A stretch of 64,000 bases of DNA from a virus, in the IMG/VR virus record IMGVR_UViG_3300032516_000004, positions 62,001 through 126,000 of that record. One strand, 5' to 3'. Positions 25,256-35,191 of the stretch are shown piece after piece (positions within the stretch are counted from its first letter, which is position 1; each line of letters begins with the position of its first letter). Position numbers and translations under genes: made by a program. The notes below the pieces were generated by a model, which did no database searches, was not told the origin of the DNA, and worked only from the letters and a program-made list of their open reading frames with translations.

Positions 25256-28200
25256 CGATAAAACTAACATTAAATACACCAGAAGACGGTGACCGTTTCA
25301 ATCAACTAACTAGTCTGATTCCGGGTGGTACATTTTACGCGTCTAGTGGGTTAGTAATTCCATTTAGAAGTGCACCAACACCATTTACTCTTGAAACATC
25401 ATTTTCAAACACTAGATTTTTAGTATTGGTCAATGGTGCTCAGACAACATTTATTACAACAGATGGGTCTGGTAACGCGAGTTTTGGTATACAGCTACCA
25501 CTTGGTGACTGTACAATAGAAATTCAAAGGGAATTTAGTACCGACAACGTACTTGCGTATTGTACGACTCGAATATACGGCGATTGGTTGGCAGCGATTG
25601 GAGATCAATTAAAGGTAATCGACGACTACACAGAAGACACACTAGATGCATTTTATTTGGCCAAAGCAAAGTCTACTGACATAGATTTGGCACACGGGGT
25701 ACCACTTAATACCGCCAACGAATCTGGTGCTGAATTAGAGGCATATCGAAACATGCTTCAAATGATTCACCAGGCACTACGCCAATACGTTGGTATGGAA
25801 GCTGGGAAATTTGAAGCAATAGCGGCAATCACAGGTGTCGATCCGCTTATTTTTTATCGATATAAAGATGGTAAAAGATGGATCCTTGGGTATGATTATC
25901 TATATGGGTATGGTCGAAGAATTGTAGATTGTACTAGAATTCCGTCAGGAACATTACCAAATATTAATGTGAATGGCCAATTTATAACGCTAAAATCTGC
26001 TGACAATTTTACGCTACCTGGAACGGGCTCGTTATATTATTATCAAAAATTTAAACGATTAAAGTGGCAACCACCAGCCGGTACAGCATGGCCACTATTA
26101 ATGGAAATGGAACCATTATTAGCTGATGGCACATATTCATTGCAAACCGCTAGAACAATGGCTGTTCTTGAGTCATTACATTTTCCTAAAAACTGGGTAG
26201 CTGGCACATATGATCATCTCCATCTTAATATAGATGGTATTGGTGTCGTAGATATAAATTTTGATCTTACTACCGGAATCGCATACGATGTAGTTATTAA
26301 TTCATTTTTTAGTGCAAATACGGCCTATCACTATAAGCGCGTTGTTGAAGTTCAACCAGCCGGACAATTAGCTGGTTTACTTGAAATATATAATATTAGC
26401 GATGGTGATTATACTAACAATACAGGAAGTATTATAGTTGATGCGTCTGGTAATGTGGGATATAAAGATCCTCTAAATATCGTACCTGGCACATTTGTTT
26501 CTGTAACACCTGGAAGTACAGCCAGATTGGTATCAGCAACCAGTAAATATTGGGTGGATGTACTTATTAATTATGGTGGTCTGGGCATAAATAAGTCTGA
26601 CACATTTATTGCAAAACAACGATACTTTAGGGCTGCTAACTTTGGTGTTGCGACACTAGTGGCAAACGACCAAGTAAAACTTTGGTCAAATACTGAATGG
26701 CCAATCCAGGGATTAAGTAATATTAAGGTGATGGATGGGCCATGTAATTTTGCCAGCATATTGTATGGTTTTCCTAGAAATAAGGCTACGCTATCTGCTG
26801 TGGTTTCATCTGGACAAACATCCATACAAGTGCCTAATGGAACGTGGAATCAGTTCCACGACACACAGATACCATTTGATGTAATGGTCGGTTACGGACC
26901 AAAGGCATTAGTGGCTGGTACGTACGCAATAACAGTGGCCGTAGCGAATGCAGATCAAGCAACCATAACCACTAGCGTTCCATTCTTTGCTGTTGGTGAT
27001 ACACATGTGAATGTATATGGTTTAACACTTGGACAGACCCAATTAATGGGTGCTCATGAAATTGTTCAAATTATTAGTAACACGGTTGCAATAGTTAAGT
27101 ATAAGGGCTGTGGCGCGTCTGATTTTGTTGGTGGTTCATTAAATGGCGCTGTTATTGTGGTGGGGATAGATCCAAAATCATTGTATGGGATTGGAACAAT
27201 TGAACATCAATTAATTGCTGGTTTCGACTATCTAAGATTCAAGGGGGTAGGCGAAGCAGTATATGGAGCATCACAGTTAGTAAATGGTCTTGGTGATTCA
27301 TTCTATCGTTTATTTGCTAACTCTGGTGTGTATGTTGACGTTATATCACGCGGTCCATCACTTCCAGCTGTACCACTAACAGTAGACACATTCAATATTG
27401 GCAAATTTTATAATCGGGCCGGAATTAATTTAAATAATTTGGTTAAATGGTCCATGGGCGAGAAAGTAACAGTTACTAGTGTAACACCTGGAGCCCCCGA
27501 AATATTCAATTTAAATCGACAAATTACTGGAAATTATGAAACCACACAATCAGTATATCTTATTAATGATAAATGGCCATATATAACAGAGGGTGTTGAC
27601 ACATTTGGAAACCTAGATGTTGAGGCTGACATAAGCCTTGTTCCAGCGGCAGATAAAAATGATAGTGTTACAATCAATGGGTCAACACTGCCAGATGGCT
27701 GGCAGTATACCGGCTCTGGTTCACCGACCTATGGAATTAGTAACGACGCGATGCTGGCTGAGTCTTCATTATATAACGACACTAATAGTATAGATGCGTC
27801 ATTCGTAATCGACATACCACTTAAAGATTCAATGCTAGGATATCAGCATGAAATAGATGTTTGGGTTAGGAATCTAGCTTTAAGCGAGTTTAATACTCAA
27901 GAATTTAAGATAGGGTCAAATTTTGGTTTTGGGTGGACAGAAACTACTTATACATTGACTGTTCCTGATTCTAATAGATTTAAGCCTATGTTCATGTACC
28001 ATAGGCCAATCGTTCCTCATAATGCTACACAATTTCAAGTTAGGATTAGACGAACCACAAACGCCACACCCAATAAATTTATTATTGATTATGTATTGGT
28101 TAGGAAGAGATATTTTGATGGATTATTTCTTGGTGACGGCACGATACCACGTTCTCCCGGTAGGGAAACCTATAGCGAATTAATGTGTGTCTGGTCACCA

Positions 28201-29235
28201 GATGTCTTGACTAATACAGAGATGCAATTAATAGGTCTAAATGATACTATACGTCGTGCTGGTACACCGGCAGACGGTAAAATTTTAGATACCAGCAATG
28301 CTATGGAGTTAACTGACGCATTTGATGTTTCAGAAATAAGTGGCCCAAATGTTCTTAATGTTCTTGGTGCCATTAAAGGTGGCTGGTCTGGGGCTAGTTT
28401 AGTAAATATGCAGCTAATAACTAGGTCTCCAACTAGATTCAATCACGTTGTTCCAACGCTTCCTAATATGATTTATGGTGAAATATTAACATTTACTGGT
28501 TCTCCACCATACCAGGCCAATTTAGCTCATACTAGTGATAGTGACCAAACGGTCATGATCCTTTACGAAAATGGTGTGCCGGTTCCTCAAGATCAATGGC
28601 AAGTAAATTCGTCGACTCAAATTCAGGTAAATACCGGGTTTAACACATCAGCGGTATATACACTAGACTATCAACTATTAATAATGGCAACCTCCCCGGT
28701 AATAGATCTTGTTGGTGCTGGAAGTAGTTCAACATATTGGTTTGCTGATGTTGTTGTGTGGAATAGACATACAAGTGATATAACAACATACCGTGAAAAC
28801 ATATCGATTATATTTGGTGCTGATTTTACGGCCACATTATCACAAAGATCTGATCAAAACAAATTGTTATCAGTGCTGACTGAAGACACTGGGATAACAA
28901 AACGAACTATACCCACAATAAATTGGGATTATATCGACTCTAACAATATCCGTATTAACGGGTCAGAGTTTAATGCTAACGCAATTTATACATTTGAATA
29001 TAATGCAAGAATTCTTGATTTATTTAGGGCCGCAACCATAACGCGTGAAATTAGAAGTGGAGCCACAAATCCACCAGTAACAGCATATACCGCATTTGAT
29101 ATAAATGATATGATAGATAGTACGTTGCGATATCATCAAATTCGTGTTAAAATTACCAATATAAAGGATGTTAGAGACGTACGTATTCACAGCATGGTGC
29201 TCAAAGGATTGGTATTCCCGTCACCGGGATTTTAG
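25252..29235 (+). CDS. Large baseplate/tail protein
   Basis: A 1327-residue protein. The N-terminal 200 residues (ending near AVIVAITGVDP-like text, LQMIHQALRQYVGMEAGKFEAIAAI) are helical and probably anchor it to the wedge; the remainder is Asn/Thr/Gly-rich and beta-dominated, with several repeated strand-rich domains such as might form a jelly-roll or carbohydrate-contacting module around residues 810-940. It is positioned after the J-like protein, where baseplate I or fibre-attachment proteins lie. No enzymatic motif was found. Confidence 0.6.
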   Translation: MTIKLTLNTPEDGDRFNQLTSLIPGGTFYASSGLVIPFRSAPTPFTLETSFSNTRFLVLVNGAQTTFITTDGSGNASFGIQLPLGDCTIEIQREFSTDNVLAYCTTRIYGDWLAAIGDQLKVIDDYTEDTLDAFYLAKAKSTDIDLAHGVPLNTANESGAELEAYRNMLQMIHQALRQYVGMEAGKFEAIAAITGVDPLIFYRYKDGKRWILGYDYLYGYGRRIVDCTRIPSGTLPNINVNGQFITLKSADNFTLPGTGSLYYYQKFKRLKWQPPAGTAWPLLMEMEPLLADGTYSLQTARTMAVLESLHFPKNWVAGTYDHLHLNIDGIGVVDINFDLTTGIAYDVVINSFFSANTAYHYKRVVEVQPAGQLAGLLEIYNISDGDYTNNTGSIIVDASGNVGYKDPLNIVPGTFVSVTPGSTARLVSATSKYWVDVLINYGGLGINKSDTFIAKQRYFRAANFGVATLVANDQVKLWSNTEWPIQGLSNIKVMDGPCNFASILYGFPRNKATLSAVVSSGQTSIQVPNGTWNQFHDTQIPFDVMVGYGPKALVAGTYAITVAVANADQATITTSVPFFAVGDTHVNVYGLTLGQTQLMGAHEIVQIISNTVAIVKYKGCGASDFVGGSLNGAVIVVGIDPKSLYGIGTIEHQLIAGFDYLRFKGVGEAVYGASQLVNGLGDSFYRLFANSGVYVDVISRGPSLPAVPLTVDTFNIGKFYNRAGINLNNLVKWSMGEKVTVTSVTPGAPEIFNLNRQITGNYETTQSVYLINDKWPYITEGVDTFGNLDVEADISLVPAADKNDSVTINGSTLPDGWQYTGSGSPTYGISNDAMLAESSLYNDTNSIDASFVIDIPLKDSMLGYQHEIDVWVRNLALSEFNTQEFKIGSNFGFGWTETTYTLTVPDSNRFKPMFMYHRPIVPHNATQFQVRIRRTTNATPNKFIIDYVLVRKRYFDGLFLGDGTIPRSPGRETYSELMCVWSPDVLTNTEMQLIGLNDTIRRAGTPADGKILDTSNAMELTDAFDVSEISGPNVLNVLGAIKGGWSGASLVNMQLITRSPTRFNHVVPTLPNMIYGEILTFTGSPPYQANLAHTSDSDQTVMILYENGVPVPQDQWQVNSSTQIQVNTGFNTSAVYTLDYQLLIMATSPVIDLVGAGSSSTYWFADVVVWNRHTSDITTYRENISIIFGADFTATLSQRSDQNKLLSVLTEDTGITKRTIPTINWDYIDSNNIRINGSEFNANAIYTFEYNARILDLFRAATITREIRSGATNPPVTAYTAFDINDMIDSTLRYHQIRVKITNIKDVRDVRIHSMVLKGLVFPSPGF

Positions 29236-29244
29236 AGGTTGATT

Positions 29245-32200
29245 ATGGATCATAGCATTTATACTGATGGTGTGGTTGTTGGTCAGGTTGATCTTGAACG
29301 AACCGAGACCACCAAGAAATTTCATATAAATCAACGTCACGACGACGCATCTGTTTTAGGTGTCACCTCTGGACAGGTAACTGTAAACACACTTAATAAT
29401 ACTTTAATTGATATTAGTGCATTTACGGGATATACACCGAACGGTGAATATATTGAGTCAACCACTGCTGAAACCGCTAGACAGCTAGCTGACTATACAA
29501 ACGGCACCATTAATTATGTGTTGGGGATGTATACTGAAACCAATACGCTATTAAAACCACATGAAACTAATGGAAATAGTTACCCGACAGCCGCAGCTAG
29601 AAGTTATCGAATTGTAATTGTCACTGAAGCACAATACAACGCACTACCAACCACAGATGACAACTTAAACAATAACGCTAAAGATCGTGCACTTATTATT
29701 GGTAAAGTTACTGCTCGAGGAGTTGGTGTAGCGCTAACTAGTTCAGACATTACAAATGCTACTACGTTCGGAAGTGCGATCTCAGCAGTTAAAACGTCAA
29801 ACATTGCTGGTGTGCAAATTTACAATGTTGACAGAACCACCATGGCGGGTACGGGTTCTTTAAGTTATGCGGCTGGTGGTCAACAGCTCACCTGGAAATC
29901 ACCAGATCCGCTTGATACTTATGGAGCAGCAGTAACAGTTTCAACCAGTGGTATATATGAAGTTAAAAGTGGAACATTTCTTAAATCACTCTATGTTATT
30001 GTAACAAGCCCATCTTTGCCTGGAACTAATCAAACAGACACTGTTACTATCACAAACATTTATTCACAAAGTGTGTCTCGATATACCGCAGAAGATATTC
30101 ACCATAGGTCTCTAATTGGTAGTGGTATTCCAACTACTCTTAATCCCCACGGCTTAACCATAGAAGATCTTGGAGTCTCATCGGGCATTGTTGAAATACA
30201 CCAAGACTTATTTCATAGCAATGGTGTTCTTAGAACGTCTGCCACCAATTTATTTACACTATCAGTAAATACCACGGCACCACATTCATTAAATGTTGTG
30301 GCCCCCATTTCTGGAGACGCGTTCTATCTTAATGGTCGAGAACACAATCTATTGGCAAGCTCAAATATACAGTTTGGCGGGGCATTGCCCAATTATCAGT
30401 CACTATATGATATATATGTTCTTGAAGGATCTAACAAAATTGCGACATTGGAAAAGAAAGAGCGAGCAAGATATGCGACCACGCCACCACCCGCGATGGC
30501 AACATATGTTCAATTACGAAACATAGATAGAAGATTTGCTAGAACATCTGACGCCACGGTTAAAATTAAATTTGATACTGCGGTTGATAAGATCTATTTT
30601 GATTCCACGGGAACTGGTGGTAGTTATGGTATTGGTGTTGCGGTTCCTGGGGCCGGTAATTCAACGATTAGAGTATTCGATAGTACTGAAGAATACTATA
30701 TTGATCTACACGTAAATTCTACAATAGCCGCACAAGCTAACATGGAAGAAATTGTAACTGTATATAAAATAATTTCTTCCACAGAGACATACCATGTTTT
30801 CATGGAGCCAAGAATACATGCTGGTACCATTATGTATTCCGGTACTGCGTCTGCGTTCTTAGGTAATGGTTTTGCCCTTGGATACAATTCACCAAATAAC
30901 CCATATAACTACCGTAGAATTTTTGGTATTACAGGACCAGACGATATTAGAGATGACGGTGGAACATTTGAAGATACTGTTGACACTATACCAGAAACTA
31001 GTCCGGCACTCTATACTAATAAATGGGTTGGTATTGGACTTGGTGCTAGATACCCACTATCACAACTACATCTTAGTAATTTAAATGGGTCTGTGGCGTT
31101 TACCATAGTTAGTAAACCTGCAAGTCTTGCCTACATAAATTTTCGAGATGGACGTAATGGTGATTATTGGGCGGTTGGGAAAGGCACTGATAATCGTTTT
31201 TATGTTTGGGATACTGTTAGAAATACTAATGTAATTCGTATAACTTCTAATGGTAACATGAATTTAATGGAATCTATCGGATCTGGTGCCGCTGCTAATA
31301 TAGCAATCGGCACAACAGTTCATTCAGCCTCAGCCCTTACACTTCAAGATAACACAAACCCCACGTCTGATTATCAACGTGTAGTTCAAATATTCACACC
31401 CAACGTTGCTAATACCCACCATCAATTATTTCAATTTGGGAAAGCTGATAGTGCGGGTAATTGTGCCGAAATGATGTATTACCATGCCGCAGATGGTAGT
31501 ACTGCTAATAGTTTTATACTAGGAGTGCAAGGAAGTCAAATTGTTAACATTACTAAACGCGGCACGCTTTGTCTTTGTAGTATTGTTGATAACACAGCAT
31601 ATGGTGTTTTTGGGAGTAATAGTGGAACTGGATATGGAGTAATCGCAGAGGCACAATCAACCGTTAGATCATCATTGCGAATCGTACCACAAAGCTCGGC
31701 ACCTAATGGACAACGAGGCGATATTTGTATACTTAATAATAGTGGAAGAGAAATAATATATAATGGGGTTGAGTGGTGTGGTACTGTAGGTTGTCCATTT
31801 TCTCATTTGTCTATTTTAGATAGCGTTACTGTTAATAACTCTTCCAACATTTTCAGTCAATCTTATACCATCCCCGCAGCCACACTAAATACAGGATCAA
31901 CGATTAGAATAAAAGCATCATGCATTATCACGGCTGCTGCTGGCTCTCCGACGTGGTTTTGGATTTCTATTAATGTTGGTGGAAATGTATATGTGGTCGC
32001 CATTACACCACAAAAAGCAGCGGCAGTTAATGACATGGCTGATTTAACAGCATGTGTGGTGATAAAGACTATGACCGCAATTTCTGTTGGGGGTATTGGG
32101 GCTATTGGTGGCCCACCAGCAGGAGTACCATTAATATCACCAGCAGGTTCGATTGCTCCATATTCTAATACATTTAACCCGACCCTCAATTTAAACGTCA

Positions 32201-32298
32201 ATACTGTTATTATTAATGTTTGGATGGGAAGTGCTCCTGCGGGCGCTGGCGTGACTGGAAGATTAGACACATTAACAGTAGACATTAGTGAGTCTTAG
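29245..32298 (+). CDS. Tail fibre / baseplate-fibre protein
   Basis: A 1017-residue protein starting at ATG 29245, with AGAGGT six bases upstream. The N-terminal 200 residues (SIYTDGVVVGQVDLERTE and NTLIDISAFTGYTPNGE) look like a fibre attachment domain, the middle is beta-rich, and the C-terminal 150 residues (SVTVNNSSNIFSQSYTIPAATLN, then GSTIRIKASCIITAAAGSPTW) resemble a knob or tip domain for receptor contact. Function by composition and position. Confidence 0.65.
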   Translation: MDHSIYTDGVVVGQVDLERTETTKKFHINQRHDDASVLGVTSGQVTVNTLNNTLIDISAFTGYTPNGEYIESTTAETARQLADYTNGTINYVLGMYTETNTLLKPHETNGNSYPTAAARSYRIVIVTEAQYNALPTTDDNLNNNAKDRALIIGKVTARGVGVALTSSDITNATTFGSAISAVKTSNIAGVQIYNVDRTTMAGTGSLSYAAGGQQLTWKSPDPLDTYGAAVTVSTSGIYEVKSGTFLKSLYVIVTSPSLPGTNQTDTVTITNIYSQSVSRYTAEDIHHRSLIGSGIPTTLNPHGLTIEDLGVSSGIVEIHQDLFHSNGVLRTSATNLFTLSVNTTAPHSLNVVAPISGDAFYLNGREHNLLASSNIQFGGALPNYQSLYDIYVLEGSNKIATLEKKERARYATTPPPAMATYVQLRNIDRRFARTSDATVKIKFDTAVDKIYFDSTGTGGSYGIGVAVPGAGNSTIRVFDSTEEYYIDLHVNSTIAAQANMEEIVTVYKIISSTETYHVFMEPRIHAGTIMYSGTASAFLGNGFALGYNSPNNPYNYRRIFGITGPDDIRDDGGTFEDTVDTIPETSPALYTNKWVGIGLGARYPLSQLHLSNLNGSVAFTIVSKPASLAYINFRDGRNGDYWAVGKGTDNRFYVWDTVRNTNVIRITSNGNMNLMESIGSGAAANIAIGTTVHSASALTLQDNTNPTSDYQRVVQIFTPNVANTHHQLFQFGKADSAGNCAEMMYYHAADGSTANSFILGVQGSQIVNITKRGTLCLCSIVDNTAYGVFGSNSGTGYGVIAEAQSTVRSSLRIVPQSSAPNGQRGDICILNNSGREIIYNGVEWCGTVGCPFSHLSILDSVTVNNSSNIFSQSYTIPAATLNTGSTIRIKASCIITAAAGSPTWFWISINVGGNVYVVAITPQKAAAVNDMADLTACVVIKTMTAISVGGIGAIGGPPAGVPLISPAGSIAPYSNTFNPTLNLNVNTVIINVWMGSAPAGAGVTGRLDTLTVDISES

Positions 32299-32319
32299 CA
32301 AATATCTAAGGAGAACGAC

Positions 32320-32664
32320 ATGCCGATTCAATTAACGACAGCACTTCAAACAGGTGTAATTGATCCAAGTGGTCCATACACACAGGTAAAAATTATTACA
32401 TTTACACTTAATACTATTAGAAAATTCATTGAGGTTAATTGTCAGTATGGTAATACGGTAAATAATGAGTGGGTTCCCGGCATAGCTACTGGGTCAGCAT
32501 CAAACCAGACACTTATCATTCAAGACAGTGGTGAAGCAACAGATTATACTGATATGATAACCGCCGAGTCAGCCGCTGAAGGCGAAGTATACTACGATAA
32601 AGTTAAAGAAATACTTTATCAATGGTTAATAGATAATGAATATTACGACGGTACTATTGTATAA
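32320..32664 (+). CDS. Small hypothetical protein
   Basis: A 114-residue protein with AAGGAG ten bases before its ATG. It has a beta-rich N-terminal half (VKIITFTLNTIRKFIEVNCQYGN) and an acidic helical C terminus (VYYDKVKEILYQWLIDNEYY). Located between fibre and lysis genes; it might be a fibre-associated or chaperone protein, but nothing identifies it. Confidence 0.5.
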   Translation: MPIQLTTALQTGVIDPSGPYTQVKIITFTLNTIRKFIEVNCQYGNTVNNEWVPGIATGSASNQTLIIQDSGEATDYTDMITAESAAEGEVYYDKVKEILYQWLIDNEYYDGTIV

Positions 32665-32687
32665 GTATACTTTGATAGGAGTGTCTC

Positions 32688-32912
32688 ATGCAAGATGGTT
32701 CGTCACCAGACAAAGTTATGTTGAGCCCAGTTGAGCTTCTTGAACTAAAGAACATCCAATTACAAAAGAAAATATGTAATATGGAAATGGACAAGGTGAT
32801 GATACAGGAAAGAGTATTTACGGCCAAAGTAAATGAACGGGCACAAATTGACTTGAAAATGTACGCGATTGATATTGAAACCGGTGAGTGTGTACTAAGG
32901 AAAGCTGACTAA
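32688..32912 (+). CDS. Small coiled-coil protein
   Basis: A 74-residue protein, predicted mostly coiled coil (LLELKNIQLQKKICNMEMDK), with AGGAG before the ATG and a TAATG overlap with the amidase gene. The tight coupling suggests joint expression with the endolysin, but no lysis role is evident. Confidence 0.5.
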   Translation: MQDGSSPDKVMLSPVELLELKNIQLQKKICNMEMDKVMIQERVFTAKVNERAQIDLKMYAIDIETGECVLRKAD

Positions 32913-33526
32913 TGGATTGGATAGTTCCAGACTGTTATAAAAAATTAACGCCGAACAGGTATTTCTCAGAATACAAACCTGAGAAAATAGAGCCTATAGA
33001 GGCAATAGTCTACCATTACACGGCTTCACTAGGCACATCTGGAACATTAGGTTGGCTTACCGATTCGACCGCGAAAGTATCAGCACATTTTCTGATTTCT
33101 CGGGATGGAACCTGCTATCAACTAGCACCATTGTGTGATAGAACATGGCATGCTGGTGGTGCCACGTCTAATCTGTTCAACAGATCAAATGTGAATGGTC
33201 GCACACTTGGTATTGAAATTATGAACGTCGGTCCGTTGGTTGAGGTTGCTGGCAAGATATTTGCTACTATCGACATGGCTCGAGAATTCAAAGGCCCGAT
33301 TTACAAATATGGTGGTAGTGAATATAAATATTCACTTTGGGAAGAATATCCACAAACACAACTTGATGCTGTTTTAGACATCACGCGTCAGTTGGTAAAT
33401 GAATTTCCTATAATTAAAGAATCACCAATGACTCGTTTAATTGGACATGAAGACGTAGACCCGTCCCGCAAACTTGACCCCGGCCCAGCATATCCGTGGG
33501 ACATTGTTAGGGCGTTTGCTGCCTAA
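32912..33526 (+). CDS. N-acetylmuramoyl-L-alanine amidase endolysin
   Basis: A 204-residue Amidase_2 family protein. Expected zinc ligands are visible: His 35 in VYHYTA, His 179 in IGHEDVDPSRK and Asp 189 in LDPGP; WHAGG at 79-83 is also typical. It cleaves the bond between N-acetylmuramic acid and L-alanine in peptidoglycan. There is no signal peptide, so it would need a holin (perhaps 3487-3837) to reach the cell wall, or it could act from the virion. It is single-domain with no separate wall-binding module. Confidence 0.92.
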   Translation: MDWIVPDCYKKLTPNRYFSEYKPEKIEPIEAIVYHYTASLGTSGTLGWLTDSTAKVSAHFLISRDGTCYQLAPLCDRTWHAGGATSNLFNRSNVNGRTLGIEIMNVGPLVEVAGKIFATIDMAREFKGPIYKYGGSEYKYSLWEEYPQTQLDAVLDITRQLVNEFPIIKESPMTRLIGHEDVDPSRKLDPGPAYPWDIVRAFAA

Positions 33527-33562
33527 TAATTACTAGAAGAAATTCGAATATTATTATTTATC

Positions 33563-33716
33563 TGTCAGCAGAAGATTGCGAGAACCATAATGGGCATGTT
33601 AAAATGTCGTTCATAAATTTGCCGCCCGCGCATGCTCATATGGGTGCTTCTGCTGACAAAGAAGCGGTGCGGCAAACTACACATCAATACAACCCAGCGC
33701 ACTACAAATGCGCTGG
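33563..33716 (+). promoter_or_regulatory. Highly structured, pseudoknot-capable leader region
   Basis: TGTCAGCAGAAG at 33563-33574 is perfectly complementary to CTTCTGCTGACA at 33647-33658. Inside it, 33585-33598 pairs with 33631-33643 (13 pairs, one bulged A). The remaining loop contains TTTGCCGC (33618-33625), complementary to GCGGCAAA at 33669-33676, which would form a pseudoknot. A perfect 8-bp hairpin (33694-33701/33709-33716) follows. The annotated start codon 33604 lies in the loop. AT-rich inverted repeats (33524-33530/33550-33556) lie just upstream. It may be a cis-regulatory RNA or a replication origin. Confidence 0.6.
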
Positions 33717-34833
33717 TTCAATTATCTATTGGGCATTAGCCAACAAACTCCATGACGCATTTATGGTGTGGATGCTAGCACAAAAGTATGACCGCACAAA
33801 ACACCGTGGAAAAACCACGGGGCGTATAACGTCAATATATTTTATTGACTGGCTATCTAAAAATATGTCAGTAGACAAGAAAACAGCCAAGAAACGCCTC
33901 CAAAGGGCTCTAAGATATGGTTTCTTAGATTATTTGTCTACTGGATATACGATTACTAGTCATCGACGAATGGTCGAAGTAGCAATGGACGACCAATATA
34001 GAAGACATTCAGATGATCAGGGAGTTAATCCTGTAGTGTTATTAGATGCGGACCGTGAATTCACCAGGCCATTTAATGGGTGGGTGATGCCTACTAGTAT
34101 GTATACTACCAAGGCATTGATGTCTGGCCGATTAATGCAGCAGGGCACCATATTAGCTCGAGGTCGTGAGCGCCAGGGAAATTTAGCGGGGTGTTCTAGT
34201 CGCACGATGATCCGGCGCACTGAAGACGCCGATGTGGTGGTTCAACCAAGATACATACGTCTAGACCCAAACAAGATGCTGGTTGAGGCCACCTGTACAA
34301 CCACAGATGCTATTGACGCTTTTACGGCAGCGGAAGATATGTATAGATCAAAGGGGGGTCAACTCCCCGGCTGCAAATTCTTGCATAAGAAATATATTTC
34401 TTCTGCTCATAGAACATGTTTGGTAATTCAAATTGCCAATGCCTATTGTAGTAAATCAGATGTAAAAGAGGTTCCAGCGAAGCACAAACGCCATAGTTGG
34501 ATACGCAAGTCGAGTGATCCCCACCCTCGCCGTCCAATCGAGAAGGCCGGGGATTCTCTTCGGCAACTGCCGAACTCGTATACTACGTGGAAGACTGGCG
34601 CATTTGTGAAATCGGTGGATTGGGGTGACATTCATGTGCCAGAAAATGTCCTACAATCAATGATGCGGTATTTACAGGACATCACACATGATCCGGACTG
34701 TGCCGAATTGATCATGTTGAAAACTGGTGCAACAGCCATAAAATCTGTCTATATGGCAGAACCTCGTGGTTGGAAAACTAGAACTTACGGTGTCACCCCC
34801 TGCTTGACCGGTCGGGAAATCTATTTTTCTTGA
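33604..34833 (+). CDS. Putative DNA-binding protein (helix-turn-helix)
   Basis: A 409-residue basic protein that I cannot assign to a family. Two helix-turn-helix-like segments are visible: around residues 80-105 (FIDWLSKNMSVDKKTAKKRL) and around 194-210 (LAGCSSRTMIRRTED). These resemble winged-helix domains of plasmid and phage replication initiators, so an initiator or regulator role is possible. The start is uncertain: the first 37 codons lie within a strongly self-complementary region and its ribosome binding site is weak, so translation may begin later. The AT-rich and inverted-repeat sequence around the start could equally be an origin bound by this protein. Confidence 0.5.
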   Translation: MSFINLPPAHAHMGASADKEAVRQTTHQYNPAHYKCAGSIIYWALANKLHDAFMVWMLAQKYDRTKHRGKTTGRITSIYFIDWLSKNMSVDKKTAKKRLQRALRYGFLDYLSTGYTITSHRRMVEVAMDDQYRRHSDDQGVNPVVLLDADREFTRPFNGWVMPTSMYTTKALMSGRLMQQGTILARGRERQGNLAGCSSRTMIRRTEDADVVVQPRYIRLDPNKMLVEATCTTTDAIDAFTAAEDMYRSKGGQLPGCKFLHKKYISSAHRTCLVIQIANAYCSKSDVKEVPAKHKRHSWIRKSSDPHPRRPIEKAGDSLRQLPNSYTTWKTGAFVKSVDWGDIHVPENVLQSMMRYLQDITHDPDCAELIMLKTGATAIKSVYMAEPRGWKTRTYGVTPCLTGREIYFS

Positions 34834-34903
34834 TCTGTTGGGAAAATGAACGTAATGAGATTGGGCGGTTTAAAATGAAGGTATGACATTAAATGATATA
34901 GAA

Positions 34904-35191
34904 TTAAGATCTTTCTTCCTTTTTCTCCATTCTTCGTAGTCGTCTTTTCATGTTATGTAAATATTTAATACAGGCTTTACATTGTTTAACTTGACTTGCA
35001 TCTTGAATATTAATAATTCTAGTTTTTCTACACGTCGTGATAGCGCCGTCTGTTGCGCATTTAATTACACAGATTACACCCTTACTTATTAGGATATCAT
35101 CTTTCCCACATAAAATTTTAGTGCCAGGCGGGATTTTCTCTATTGATCCGGGCACTATATATGGATATTTGGTGTAGATGTTGTTATACAT
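34904..35191 (-). CDS. Small zinc-binding protein, paralogue of its neighbour
   Basis: A 95-residue basic protein. Its C-terminal half shares with the neighbouring protein the pattern IKC..D.....CRKTR.I.IQDASQVKQCKAC, i.e. four Cys residues flanking an IQDA motif, suggesting a zinc site. Both also share VIPGSI/IVPGSI near the start of the common part. It overlaps the upstream gene by 8 bp. The repeated HNH-less zinc module is like those of phage-encoded restriction or homing enzymes but no catalytic residues are present. Confidence 0.55.
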   Translation of the reverse strand: MYNNIYTKYPYIVPGSIEKIPPGTKILCGKDDILISKGVICVIKCATDGAITTCRKTRIINIQDASQVKQCKACIKYLHNMKRRLRRMEKKEERS

